Positions 1 through 9,200 of a stretch of 60,000 nt of DNA are shown here, piece after piece. The position numbers and the translations under genes are program-made. The notes under the pieces were generated by a model that was not told the DNA's origin, ran no database searches, and saw nothing but the letters and a program-made list of their open reading frames with translations. Source of the stretch: Bacillota bacterium. Its GTDB lineage: Bacteria; Bacillota; UBA4882; UBA10575. The stretch spans positions 1 through 60,000 of the forward strand of contig JAKOVI010000027.1 in assembly GCA_029782135.1 (NCBI GenBank). Reading direction: 5' to 3'. The first letter of the stretch is position 1. The number at the start of each line of letters is the position of its first letter.

Positions 1-195
1 GGAATCGGCAATTCGCCTAATTGGAACCTTACTTATGGAAATTGACGACAAGTGGATAGCCGGCAAAAAGTATCTGGATATGAGTGAATACCTTCAGTGG
101 CAAGAAGAGCAAAAACAAATCAATGATCAAAGCAATATTGCGTATATCAGATAAGCTTATTGATAACTGAGGAATTTACACACTAATCTGGACTT
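1..195 (+). mobile_element. Right end of an IS256-like insertion sequence (partial)
   Basis: The transposase stop codon is followed by about 40 bp of non-coding sequence ending near 'TTTACACACTAATCTGG' (about 175-191), which looks like an IS256-family terminal inverted repeat. The left end is outside the window, so neither the inverted repeat nor the target duplication can be confirmed. The exact right boundary is a guess within about 10 bp. Confidence 0.5.
2..154 (+). CDS. IS256-like (mutator family) transposase, C-terminal end only
   Basis: The open frame entering from the left edge encodes the last 50 residues of a transposase and stops at TAA 152-154. The segment around 'RLIGTLLMEIDDKW' and 'KKYLDMSEYLQW' resembles the C-terminus of IS256/mutator-family transposases, which catalyse cut-and-paste or copy-out transposition with a DDE active site; that site lies outside the window. 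Whether the copy is intact cannot be judged because the start is not present. No other IS gene is seen in the window. Confidence 0.72.
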   Translation, partial: ESAIRLIGTLLMEIDDKWIAGKKYLDMSEYLQWQEEQKQINDQSNIAYIR

Positions 196-202
196 GATCA
201 AA

Positions 203-233
203 TGAAGTGCACCCCAAATGTTAGTGCACTTCA
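203..233. repeat. 10-bp-arm palindrome between IS end and metQ
   Basis: TGAAGTGCAC (203-212) pairs perfectly with GTGCACTTCA (224-233) across an 11-nt loop. It lies 74 bp beyond the metQ stop codon, just outside the presumed IS end. It could be a terminator for the minus-strand met operon, although no strong U-run follows on that strand, or a hairpin targeted by the element. Confidence 0.5.
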
Positions 234-306
234 AAACAGATCTTTTTTTCTTTTCCCCTTGGGGAAATCAGGTTCGCTTGTGGGTTTCGGCAAACACGAT
301 CCTGAC

Positions 307-1107
307 CTAAAAAGCCGGAACGATATCTCCCTGATAGTTTTTGAGCAGATACTCTTTAACGACACTGCTGTTCAAAGCTTTTGCCAACTTTTGCAAGGCA
401 GGATCATTTTTATCCTTTTCCCGGACTGCTAAGACGTTGGCATATGGAGACTCGCTGCCTTCAATGATTAACGCATCCCTGGTCGGTACCAATTGAGCCG
501 GAAGCGCATAGTTCGTATTGATCACGGCCAAATCGACTTCACTTAAAACCCGCGGTAATTGCGCCGCTTCTAACGGTTTAATCTGCAGCCGTTTCGGGTT
601 CTTGGCAATATCCAGTTCCGTAGCAGTTAACCCGGCATCCTTCCGTAACTCAATCAACCCCGCCTGCTCCAAGAGTAAAAGGGCGCGCCCGCAGTTCGTC
701 GGATCATTGGGAACAGCAATCACAGACCGGTCTTTTAACTCTGCCAGCGATTTAATCTTTTTAGAATAGGCGCCCATCGGTTCGATGTGCACTTTGGCGA
801 TGTAAGTTAGCGCCAACCGGTGGTCCTTCGCAAACTGTTCAAGGTAAGGGATGTGCTGGAAGAAGTTTGCATCCAGTTCTCCTTCCGCAAGGGCAAGGTT
901 GGGTTGGACATAGTCTTGGAACTCGATAATCTGAAGCTCAATTCCTTCTTGGGCTAAAAGCGGTTTAACCACTTCCAGAATCCCCGCATGCGGTGTCGGT
1001 GAGGCTCCTACCTTCAATACCTTAGCCGCAGCGGAAAACAGGGACGAAAGACCCAACAGCCCGACCAATAAAACTAGAGATAACACCAATAACCATCTTT
1101 TCTTCAT
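307..1107 (-). CDS. metQ: MetQ: methionine ABC transporter substrate-binding protein (NlpA family)
   Basis: This is the extracytoplasmic receptor of the MetNIQ importer for methionine. The 266-residue protein has the NlpA/MetQ pattern: 'VGASPTPHAGIL' right after the signal peptide, 'QDYVQPNLALAEGELDANFFQH' (cut here to its recognisable ends), 'IAVPNDPTNCGRAL' and a 'VINTNYA' segment. The start is ATG with a GGAGGG ribosome site. The signal peptide (residues 1 to about 28) ends 'SLFSAAAK' and has no lipobox cysteine; the only cysteine is deep in the mature protein. Most MetQ proteins are lipoproteins, so this one may be a soluble periplasmic protein. It is the last gene of metN-metI-metQ, 137 bp after metI. 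Confidence 0.93.
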   Translation of the reverse strand: MKKRWLLVLSLVLLVGLLGLSSLFSAAAKVLKVGASPTPHAGILEVVKPLLAQEGIELQIIEFQDYVQPNLALAEGELDANFFQHIPYLEQFAKDHRLALTYIAKVHIEPMGAYSKKIKSLAELKDRSVIAVPNDPTNCGRALLLLEQAGLIELRKDAGLTATELDIAKNPKRLQIKPLEAAQLPRVLSEVDLAVINTNYALPAQLVPTRDALIIEGSESPYANVLAVREKDKNDPALQKLAKALNSSVVKEYLLKNYQGDIVPAF

Positions 1108-1150
1108 CTTTTTCCCTCCATTCTTTTCCTCTTTTTCTTTTCGTTTATCC

Positions 1151-1182
1151 CACCGAGCGGGTTTTTTCCGTTCCGTTCGGTG
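1151..1182 (-). promoter_or_regulatory. Hairpin between metI and metQ
   Basis: CACCGAGCGG (1151-1160) and CCGTTCGGTG (1173-1182) form a 10-bp stem with one G-U pair around a 12-nt loop. It sits within the 137-bp metI-metQ gap. It may stabilise or attenuate the message so that the binding protein is made at a different level from the permease. It is seen in the sequence; the function is inferred. Confidence 0.4.
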
Positions 1183-1244
1183 TAAATCCGCCGATGACTA
1201 TTCCTGAGCGCCGCCCATAACCCTGTACGCTCAGTTCAAACCGG

Positions 1245-1889
1245 CTAACGGCGGTTCAAGCGGGCGGCCAACCAACTGCCGAAGGATTGGAGCCCTTGGA
1301 CAATGGCGACCAGGATCACCACCGTAAGGAACATGATATCCCCCCGGAAACGTTGGTAGCCGTAGCGGATTGATAAATCCCCCAGTCCGCCGCCGCCGAT
1401 GGCGCCGGCCATCGCCGAGTAACCAATCAGACTAACCGCTACCATGGTTAAACCTAAAATCAGACCCGGCACAGCCTCCGGAATCATTACTTTCGTAATG
1501 ATCTGGATGGTCGTGGCGCCCATCGCTTGGGCCGCCTCAATTACTCCCCGGTCAATTTCGAGGAGCGCCGACTCGACGACCCGGGCGACAAACGGAATCG
1601 CACTGACGGTCAAGGGGACGATCGCCCCGGTCGTTCCGATGGAGGTCCCCACCACCAAACGGGTGAAAGGAATGATCGCCACCAAAAGAATGATAAACGG
1701 CAGGGAGCGCCCGATATTGATGACGGTTGATAATAGTTTATGGATCAGGGGCGCCGGTTTAATATGACGCGGTTCAGTGATCACTAAAATAATGCCCAAG
1801 GGGATCCCGAAGAAGGCAGATAAGACCAGGGAGAACCCAACCATATATAAGGTTTCTCCTAAAGCTTTAAGCAGTAGGTTCCACACCAT
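1245..1889 (-). CDS. metI: MetI: methionine ABC transporter permease
   Basis: Inner-membrane permease of the methionine importer; it works as a dimer with the MetN ATPase. The 214-residue hydrophobic protein has about five membrane segments and the binding-protein-dependent transport signature region 'EAAQAMGATTIQIITKVMIPEA' (ends given), including the EAA loop that docks on MetN. 'SLIGYSAMAGAIGGGGLGDL' follows, as in other MetI proteins. The start is ATG behind GGAGGTGTTGA and overlaps the 3' end of metN by 23 bp, so the two are translationally coupled. Length is typical of the family. Confidence 0.95.
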   Translation of the reverse strand: MVWNLLLKALGETLYMVGFSLVLSAFFGIPLGIILVITEPRHIKPAPLIHKLLSTVINIGRSLPFIILLVAIIPFTRLVVGTSIGTTGAIVPLTVSAIPFVARVVESALLEIDRGVIEAAQAMGATTIQIITKVMIPEAVPGLILGLTMVAVSLIGYSAMAGAIGGGGLGDLSIRYGYQRFRGDIMFLTVVILVAIVQGLQSFGSWLAARLNRR

Positions 1890-2922
1890 TCAACACCTCC
1901 AGCTTTAACCCCAAGTCCTCAAGATACTGCATGGCCGCTTCGATTTTTGGGCCTTCTCCCATCAAATCGATGATCAGTGAACCAAATGGGATATTTTTAA
2001 TATAATCCAGGTTGGCATAGATAATATTGACATCAACTTGGAATTTCCGGATCAATGAGGAGATGACCGGTTCGCCGGCGACTTCGCCGATAAAGGAGAT
2101 CCGGACAGTTTTCCCGGGCCAATTCTTATCCAACTTTAAAGCCCGCTCTTTGATCTCCGCCGGCACCTCCGTCGGTAATACACTCTTCATAAAACGGCGG
2201 GCGGTCGGGGTCCGGGGGCGGGCAAAAAGTTCGACGACCGGCCCCTGTTCGACAATCCGTCCGTCTTCGATGACCGCAACTGTATCACAGATATCCTTAA
2301 TCACATTCATCTGGTGGGTAATCAGGACGATTGTAAGGTTAAACCGTTGATTGACATCTTGCAGCAGCCCCAAGATCGACTTTGTGGTCTCCGGATCAAG
2401 GGCCGAAGTGGCCTCATCGCAAAGGAGAACCTCCGGATTGTTCGCCAGGGCCCGGGCAATCCCCACGCGTTGTTTTTGTCCCCCGCTTAGTTCCGCCGGA
2501 TAAGCGGAGATTTTATCGGAAAGCCCAACCAGCTCGATTAAGGAAAGGACCCGCTCTTTGATCTCGGAACGTTTAACTCCGGCAATTTCCAGGGGGAAAG
2601 CAATATTACCATAGACGGTGCGGGAAGAAAGGAGATTAAAGTGTTGGAAGATCATTCCGATTTTTCTTCTGGTCTCCCGCAACTCTTTCCCCTTTAATTT
2701 CGTGATCTCCTGTCCGGCAATGGTAATCGTTCCAGCCTGCGGAACCTCCAGTTTATTCATACACCGGATCAAAGTACTCTTCCCGGCGCCGCTTAACCCG
2801 ATAATCCCAAAAATTTCGCCTTTGTTAATCTTCAAACTTACATTATCGAGGGCCACAACCCGTTTCTCGCCCCGGCCATAGATTTTTGTCACATTCGCTA
2901 GTTCAATCATCACTTGTGGCAT
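1867..2922 (-). CDS. metN: MetN: methionine ABC transporter ATP-binding protein
   Basis: ATPase of the methionine importer, cytoplasmic. Walker A GLSGAGKST (residues about 42-50), signature LSGGQKQR, Walker B 'VLLCDEATS' and the switch histidine in 'LITHQM' are all intact. The C-terminal ~90 residues form a NIL domain, the regulatory methionine-sensing domain typical of MetN. I chose the ATG at 2922, giving 351 residues beginning MPQVMIEL, because GGAGAGGTGG lies 6-7 nt upstream. A TTG at 2961 would add 13 residues but has no suitably placed ribosome site. First gene of the metNIQ operon. Confidence 0.95.
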   Translation of the reverse strand: MPQVMIELANVTKIYGRGEKRVVALDNVSLKINKGEIFGIIGLSGAGKSTLIRCMNKLEVPQAGTITIAGQEITKLKGKELRETRRKIGMIFQHFNLLSSRTVYGNIAFPLEIAGVKRSEIKERVLSLIELVGLSDKISAYPAELSGGQKQRVGIARALANNPEVLLCDEATSALDPETTKSILGLLQDVNQRFNLTIVLITHQMNVIKDICDTVAVIEDGRIVEQGPVVELFARPRTPTARRFMKSVLPTEVPAEIKERALKLDKNWPGKTVRISFIGEVAGEPVISSLIRKFQVDVNIIYANLDYIKNIPFGSLIIDLMGEGPKIEAAMQYLEDLGLKLEVLNGVEPTA

Positions 2923-3050
2923 TTTTGCCCACCTCTCCGCAGACCAATCTGGATGACTCAACTTGAAAAACAGCGGAGCCTCCAGGTGCCTTCGTACTAA
3001 AGTGACGGCTGCTGATTTTTAGAAAACACAAACGAAATTGAGTTGAAGTT
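2923..3050 (-). promoter_or_regulatory. metN leader with two mutually exclusive hairpins (candidate switch)
   Basis: On the minus strand, CAGCAGCC (plus coordinates 3014-3007) can pair with GGCTccGCTG (2980-2971), with CC bulged. Alternatively CTCCGC inside that same segment (2978-2973) can pair with GCGGAG (2940-2935), which overlaps the metN ribosome site. The two helices cannot coexist, so the first would expose and the second would hide the start. I do not see the conserved S-box (SAM-I) core or the T-box motif AGGGTGGNACC. The pairings are visible; a regulatory role is inferred. Confidence 0.4.
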
Positions 3051-3080
3051 ATTGTACCTGATCGGTCCTTACGCTGTCAA
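3051..3080 (-). promoter_or_regulatory. Sigma-A promoter for metNIQ
   Basis: Read on the minus strand: TTGACA (3080-3075), an 18-bp spacer, then TACAAT (3056-3051). This gives a leader of roughly 120 nt before metN. Confidence 0.75.
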
Positions 3081-3251
3081 CTACTGCCTTTTTAAATATA
3101 GAAATTCCTTTCATCTTTATACAACCGTTTTCTGTCCGGTCTTTTTTATGAAATCCCGCCCGGCCATTGAATGTTTATTAAAACTATGGTAAGTTTGTAG
3201 AAAAGACTTTTCCCCAGGCCTATTTATATATTTGGAAGAAGGGATTATTAC

Positions 3252-4124
3252 TTGAGAACGCATATCATTACCGACAGCGCCTGCGACCTCCCGGCCCAAA
3301 TCATCGCCGATTATCAGATTGAGGTCTTTCCGTTTACGATTCTCCTGAACAACCAGGAATATTTGGACGGCGTAACAATCACAACCGAACAGCTTTATCA
3401 GTTCATGCGTGCGGGCCATAGTCCGAAAACTTCACAGGTGAATCCGCAATTGATGCGCGACTCTTTCCTGCAGCACGCGGCAAAAGGGGAATCATGCATC
3501 TATATCGCCTTCTCCGCCGCCCTCTCCGGCACCTACCAGACCAGTCTCCTTGTTGCGCGGGAGGTTAAAGCCTTATATCCCGATTTTGACATTGAGATTA
3601 TCGATAGTAAAGGGGGCTCCTTAGCGACCGGCTTAGTAGTATACCAGGCTGCCCGTATGGCCAAGAACGGGGTCGCCAAAGCGGAAATCGTCCGTTTTAT
3701 TAAAAACCAGTCCCCCCATATAGAGCATATTTTTACGGTTGACAATTTAGAATCGTTATACCGGGGCGGCCGGCTAAGCCGTTCCGGTGCGATAATCGGC
3801 AATATTCTCAATATTAAACCGGTGTTACATGTGGTCGACGGCAGTATTCAACTTCTCGAGAAAGTGCGCGGGAAAAAAAAGGCGATCGAAAAAATCGTCG
3901 AAGTTATGGAGGAGAAATGTTTGAAGGTCAAAGACCAGATTATTGGGATCGCCCACGCCGATGATTTGGAAAACGCGCTGAATTTAAAGGCGATCATCCA
4001 AGAAAGACTTGGTTTTAACCGGTTTATGGTTAATCTCATCGGCAGTGTCCTCGGCGCCCATATTGGCATTGGGGGCGTCGGCCTTTTTTTCCCTAACCAG
4101 ATTTTTTACACCCCGGAACCGTAA
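3252..4124 (+). CDS. DegV family protein (fatty-acid-binding)
   Basis: DegV proteins bind a long-chain fatty acid and act, as FakB, in handing exogenous fatty acids to a FakA kinase. The 290-residue sequence opens with 'HIITDSACDLPAQI', the DegV phosphate/lipid-binding start, and has 'KTSQVNPQL', 'FSAALSGTYQT', 'DSKGGSLATGL' and 'NLESLYRGGRLSR', all typical. The start is TTG, with AAGGG about 10 nt upstream. It stands alone between the met operon (divergent) and a strong terminator. No fakA is nearby, so the partner and lipid are not known. Confidence 0.9.
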   Translation: MRTHIITDSACDLPAQIIADYQIEVFPFTILLNNQEYLDGVTITTEQLYQFMRAGHSPKTSQVNPQLMRDSFLQHAAKGESCIYIAFSAALSGTYQTSLLVAREVKALYPDFDIEIIDSKGGSLATGLVVYQAARMAKNGVAKAEIVRFIKNQSPHIEHIFTVDNLESLYRGGRLSRSGAIIGNILNIKPVLHVVDGSIQLLEKVRGKKKAIEKIVEVMEEKCLKVKDQIIGIAHADDLENALNLKAIIQERLGFNRFMVNLIGSVLGAHIGIGGVGLFFPNQIFYTPEP

Positions 4125-4156
4125 AAACAGGCCTGTCCCCAACGGTAAGACAAACG

Positions 4157-4188
4157 AAGGCTACCTTGGACGCAAGGTAGCCTTTTCT
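4157..4188 (+). terminator. Strong intrinsic terminator after degV
   Basis: A perfect 12-bp stem, AAGGCTACCTTG (4157-4168) with CAAGGTAGCCTT (4173-4184), has a 4-nt loop and a short T-run. It may also serve the convergent glucosaminidase gene. Confidence 0.85.
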
Positions 4189-4259
4189 GCTTCCCGGCAA
4201 GCGCTCTTCAATTAAACTTTTGTGATGATCCTAAATCAGGCAAAAGTGCGAATCCCCTT

Positions 4260-4736
4260 CTATTCAATTACTACACTTGTTTCATCTTTCAGGTATTTAC
4301 GCATGATCTGGATGAGTTTCTCCGCATACCGCGGATCCCCCGCATAACCGCTTCTTTGCATCTCCCGGACATACAATTCCGGATCATAGGCCTTTTGCAA
4401 AGCCGCCTTATAACGTGGACTTTCTGTGATTAACCGTGCATAATCCTCGAATGATTCCTCGTAATTATTGTAGGCCCTGAACTTCTGAAGCTTTTTTACC
4501 GCCCGCCCGTTGATATACTCCAGATCATAAGCCAGCACGCTTCCCGCCGGACCTTCTCCTTTAATGTTAAAGAGATTAAAGGATTGACGCCCGGTTGTCA
4601 CATCGGTAACCGGGTTCCGCAACCAACCGGTCTCCAGGGCAGCTTGGGCTAGGATCGCCTTCCAAGGCAAGCCGTAGAGTTCATTAATCAGCAAGGCGGA
4701 AGGTTTAAAAGTTTGAATAAATCTTTCCGGAGTCAA
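4260..4736 (-). CDS. Glucosaminidase-domain protein (peptidoglycan hydrolase)
   Basis: The whole 158-residue protein is one glucosaminidase (GH73/FlgJ C-terminal-like) domain, which cleaves the GlcNAc-MurNAc glycan backbone. Visible hallmarks are 'AILAQAALETGWL' with the presumed catalytic Glu, 'FNLFNIKG', and the C-terminal 'YVREMQRSGYAGDPRYAEKLIQI' pattern (ends given). The TTG start has GGGAGG 8 nt upstream. There is no signal peptide or membrane segment, unusual for a wall hydrolase; it may be exported by another route or released on lysis. It is a single-gene unit convergent with degV. Confidence 0.85.
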   Translation of the reverse strand: MTPERFIQTFKPSALLINELYGLPWKAILAQAALETGWLRNPVTDVTTGRQSFNLFNIKGEGPAGSVLAYDLEYINGRAVKKLQKFRAYNNYEESFEDYARLITESPRYKAALQKAYDPELYVREMQRSGYAGDPRYAEKLIQIMRKYLKDETSVVIE

Positions 4737-5063
4737 AGTTTGTTCCTCCCGTACCGTAATTTTGGGTTTTCTCCCTCGATTCCTGACGATAAAATAAGTG
4801 TTTTTTTTACTATGGCTTGTTAACTACATTATATGACCGGTAAGCGCATAAAGCTAAAGTTAAAAAGTCTATCTTTACGGGCTTTTTTCCCGGTTTTCAG
4901 GAAGCATTGGCCGCGGTTGCCTTGGCCGAAAGGGGGTACTAGAAATTGGTGCTTCCTAGCTGCAAAAAAAGCGTTTTTTTCTAAAGGAAGACTGTCCTTT
5001 TGGTATAATAATTAATTATCATCAAAAGCCACCGCAGAACAAAACTGGCAGGGGAGGTCTAAA
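4737..5063. other. Gene-free region upstream of the efflux operon
   Basis: The 327 bp between the divergent glucosaminidase and efflux genes hold no convincing gene. An extended -10 promoter element TGGTATAAT lies at 5001-5009 facing the efflux operon, with no good -35. Upstream are inverted arms AGGAAGCA (4899-4906) and TGCTTCCT (4950-4957), 43 bp apart. These lie before the promoter, so they would be DNA-level or divergent-transcript structure. No known riboswitch is seen. Confidence 0.5.
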
Positions 5064-6269
5064 ATGAGAAAAATTATTGCCTGCTTGTCACTGCTCTTCT
5101 TTTTATCCTTTGTTGGTTATAAAGTAATCGAACGCATCAACTTGCAAAACCAGAAACAACCAACACAAGCCCGTTACCAAGCAACCACCGTTGTGAAAGT
5201 TTGGCCGACGCGCGCCCAATTATTGCGTGAGACCATAAAAACGGTCGGGGAAATTGCCACGGTCGAGGAGGCCCTGGTTCAACCCCGGGTCAATGGCCAA
5301 TTACTCCGCATCCTGGTAAAAGAAGGGGATCAAGTTGAAGCCGGCCAACTTTTGGCGGAGATTGACGACCGTTCCCTTCAAGTACAAATCCTTCAGTCGA
5401 AGCATAACTTAGCCATTCTCACCGCCAATCTTAACCAGGCCCTCCTGCGACTCGAGCAGGCTGCAGCAGAAAAAGAGCGGTACAGCGAACTCTTAAAACA
5501 CCGGTATATCTCACAACGGGAGTTTGAACAGAGCGAAAGCGCTTACTTCTCTGCCTACACCAACTGGCAAGTCTTGACCGAACAGCTCGCTACTGCCCAG
5601 GCCAACCATGAACTGCTTGAGCTGCAGTTGGCCCAGACGAAAATACATAGCCCTCTCTCCGGCGTAATCCTGAAACAACACGTTGTTGCCGGAACGAATG
5701 TTACCTCGGGTACCACACTCTTTACCATTGCGCCTTTGAACCGGGTTAAATTGAAGTTTCATTTGGACCAGAAAGAAGCAACGAAAGTCAAGCGAGGAAC
5801 AGCCATCGAATTTATGACGGATGCCCTGCCCGGTCAACGCTTTACCGGGCAGATCGAAGACTCATCACCGGTTTATGACCCGACCACGCGTACACTCGGT
5901 TTCACCGTGATTTTACCCAATGAGCCCATCAAACTGGAACCAGGAATGTTTGGAACGGTGGAGATTATCCTCCAGAGCAACCACCAGGCGATTGCCGTTC
6001 CCCAGGAGGCTTTGGTGACCCTGCAAGGTCAAAACGGCGTTTTTGTTGTTGATGCCACTCAGACCGCCCGCTTTAAGCCGGTGGAAACAGGAATCATCAT
6101 CGATCATTTGGTCGAAATCACTTCCGGGTTAAAAGAAGGGGAAGCGGTGGTGATCATTGGTCAAGCCCGCCTCCGCGATCAACAAAAAGTTGAAGTCCTG
6201 GTGGATGAGGAAACCCCGGTTGAATTCCAACCGAAAAATACCTCCGCCGGCAGGGAGGGACGCCAATGA
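5064..6269 (+). CDS. RND efflux periplasmic adaptor (HlyD/MFP family)
   Basis: Membrane-fusion subunit that bridges the inner-membrane RND pump and the outer-membrane channel. The 401 residues show an N-terminal membrane anchor (about 4-22), a first half lipoyl-like domain ('PRVNGQLLRILVKEGDQVEAGQ', ends given), a coiled-coil hairpin (about 110-190), a second lipoyl half ('SPLSGVILKQHVVAGTNV'), and beta-barrel and membrane-proximal domains ('LEPGMFGTVEI'). This is the full-length AcrA-like layout. The start is ATG behind GGGGAGG. The stop overlaps the next start (ATGA), so the two genes are coupled. Confidence 0.93.
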   Translation: MRKIIACLSLLFFLSFVGYKVIERINLQNQKQPTQARYQATTVVKVWPTRAQLLRETIKTVGEIATVEEALVQPRVNGQLLRILVKEGDQVEAGQLLAEIDDRSLQVQILQSKHNLAILTANLNQALLRLEQAAAEKERYSELLKHRYISQREFEQSESAYFSAYTNWQVLTEQLATAQANHELLELQLAQTKIHSPLSGVILKQHVVAGTNVTSGTTLFTIAPLNRVKLKFHLDQKEATKVKRGTAIEFMTDALPGQRFTGQIEDSSPVYDPTTRTLGFTVILPNEPIKLEPGMFGTVEIILQSNHQAIAVPQEALVTLQGQNGVFVVDATQTARFKPVETGIIIDHLVEITSGLKEGEAVVIIGQARLRDQQKVEVLVDEETPVEFQPKNTSAGREGRQ

Positions 6270-9200
6270 ACCTTACGTCGCTCTGTATTCGCCGCCCGGT
6301 AACCACGACCATGATCTTCCTGATCCTGGTCTTACTCGGTCTCTTTAATAGTGCGCAAATGCCAATCGATCTGTACCCGGATATAGCTTCCCCCGCGGTC
6401 AATATCAGCACCACCTACTCCGGGGCCGGTCCCGAAGAAGTGGAACAATTGGTCACCATCCCGATCGAACAAGCGGTTGCCACCGTTAACCGCGTAACTG
6501 CGGTGTCTTCTTCATCCCAGGAAGGCCGGTCGTGGGTGACGGTCTACTTTAATTGGGGGGTTAACCTTGAGCAAAGCATCGATGAGATCCGGACCAACCT
6601 GGACCGGATCGTCAGGCGCCTCCCGGATCAAGCCGGAACCCCGACAATTAATCGTTTTGATCCCTCTGCCGCCCCCATTATGACCATTGGCCTCTCCGGG
6701 CAAATGGATGAGTCTTTCCTCCGCAGTATTGCTGAGAATGAGATCAGCCCGGAGTTACAAAAGATTGACGGCCTGGCCAATGTCGAAGTCCGGGGCGGCC
6801 GTAACCGCCGCATCACCATCGCCCTGAAACGGGAACGGCTGGCCGCTTTCGGGCTCACTATCAGTCAAGTCGCTTCCGCGATCCGTAACGAGAATATTAT
6901 CCTGCCCGCCGGCAGTCTGGAGACAGAAACCAGTGAAATATTATTACGGACCACCGGTAAGTTGGAAAGCGTCGCCGAGCTCAAAGAGATCATCGTCGCC
7001 TACCGGAACGGTATCCCCCTCTACCTGCGTGACTTGGGGACAGTGGAAGAAACGTTAACGGGGGTGGAAACACTGGTCCGGATCGACCAACAACCCGGCA
7101 TCGTGTTGTCCCTCCAAAAACAGTCGGGCGCCAATACAGTCGCGGTTGCGAATGAAGTGTATGCCATTCTTTCCACCCTCCAAAACAAATATCCGGAACT
7201 GAACCTCCGGGTCTTAAATGATACTTCGACTTTTATCCGTGAGTCGGTCAGTGGCGTGGCCAATGCTGCGCTCTGGGGCGCCCTCCTCGCCGGGTTGGTA
7301 CTGCTTTTTTTCTTACAAGACTGGCGTGCAACCTTAATCGCCGGAGTTGTCATGCCCGTTTCCATCCTCGCCACCTTGGTCATTACTTATTTCTTTAAAA
7401 TGACTCTCAATACAATCTCGCTGGGGGGCTTGGCCCTCGGTGTCGGAATGTTGGTTGATAATACCGTCGTGGTAATCGATAATATCTCCCGCAAACTGGA
7501 GGATCCCGCCCTCACCCCCGCTGCGGCGGCTCTGGAAGGAACCAACGAAATGCGTTTGGCACTGCTGGCTTCGACGCTGACCACGGTCTGTGTCTTTTTT
7601 CCCGTTATTTATCTCTCCGGGCGCACCGGGATCGTCTTTAAAGAACTGGCCTACATGGTGATCTTCTCGCTCCTCTGCTCCTTTGTGGTGGCTGTTACCC
7701 TGGTCCCCATGTTAAGCGCCAAGTATTTAAAACAAAAAAACCGGCACCGGCCGGAAGAAGGTAAGGAGAGTTATTTATCAGCCCTGCAAAAACGGTGGGA
7801 GCATTCCTACCGTAACCTCCTCGCCTGGTGTCTTGCACATAAAACACTGGTCGTTCTGGGCTGTCTTTTCCTTTTTGCCATCACTTTGCTGATTTGGCCG
7901 CTAATCGGAACTGAATTAGTCCCGGCCACCGACGAAGGGATAATTTCAATCTATTGTACGCTTCCACCCGGCACAAAACTGGCCGAAACAGACCTCCAAG
8001 CCCAAAAGTTTGAAGCGCTGATCGCCCAAATTCCGGAAGTGGAAAATATAGAGGTTTCGGTCACCAACACGCGGGCCAACTTTACGTTACGGCTTCACCC
8101 CCGCTCGAAACGGCAACGTTCAACCAATGAGGTGCTCGAAGAGCTTCAGAAGAAATTGGTACTGCCCTACGCGGGGGCAAGCTTACGGATTAATGCCCGC
8201 AATTCTATGCGGATGCTCTACAGTTCTTCCGATTCCGCGATCGTCATCGATCTGCGCGGTTACAACCAGGAACTGGGCCGGCAAACGGCCGAGATCATTG
8301 TCTCCCGTTTGAGCGCGCTGCCGGGGATCTCCAATGTCGCGATCTCCCGGGATGCGGAAGAACCGGAGTTCAGGGTTGCGATCAATCGCCAACGCGCCGC
8401 CGATTTAGGGGTATCGACCGCCCGGATCGCGGAGACGATTCAGTCTGCTTTCGTCGGGGTAACGGCAACGACGATCCGGAGAAACGGCGAGGAACTACCT
8501 GTCCACCTTAGTTTACAGGATGCCGATAAAGCTTCAATCCAAGATGTCGGCCGGCTGCTCGTTCCGGGCCGGAATAACCAGCTCTTTCCTTTATCCAGTA
8601 TGGTGGAGATCAAACTTAGCAACAGTCCGGTCTCGATCCAGCGTAAAGACCGGGAACGCAATATCGCGGTGACTGCCCGGTTAACAGAAGGGGCTGATCT
8701 GGCGGCCACGATCCGCCTCATCCAGGCAGAACTGAAAGATCTCCAGTTACCGCCGGGCTTTAACCTCTATTACGGCGGAGATTTTGAAGAACAACAACGC
8801 AGTTTCTCCGAGTTAAGATTGGCCTTAATTATGGCTGTTCTTTTGGTCTATATGGTGATGGCTTCCCAATTCGAGTCCCTGTTGGACCCGTTCCTGATTA
8901 TGTTCTCCCTCCCGTTTACCCTCGGAGGTGTGCTGCTCATGCTCTTACTGACCAACACCTTAATTAACACCCAAGTCTATATCGGCCTCATCATCTTAGC
9001 CGGGATTGCCGTCAACAACGGCATTGTCCTGATCAGTTATTTCCGTTTATTATTAAGCCGCGGCCTGCCTTTACACGAGGCGGTTCTCTCGGGCTCCGCC
9101 GCCCGCCTGCGTCCGGTATTAATGACCAGCATCACCACGATCTTCGGTTTAACCCCACTTGCCTTGGGAATTGGTACCGGGTCGGAATTACAAGCACCAA

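Noticed and set aside
2923-3050. S-box (SAM-I) riboswitch or T-box upstream of metN
   Set aside because: The conserved cores of these families are not present in the leader, although alternative hairpins are.
3660-3660. CRISPR arrays anywhere in the window
   Set aside because: I looked for regularly spaced direct repeats in all gene-free stretches and found none.
4833-5015. A 60-codon plus-strand frame before the efflux operon
   Set aside because: The product is a low-complexity basic/aromatic string, it spans the promoter region, and it has no ribosome site.
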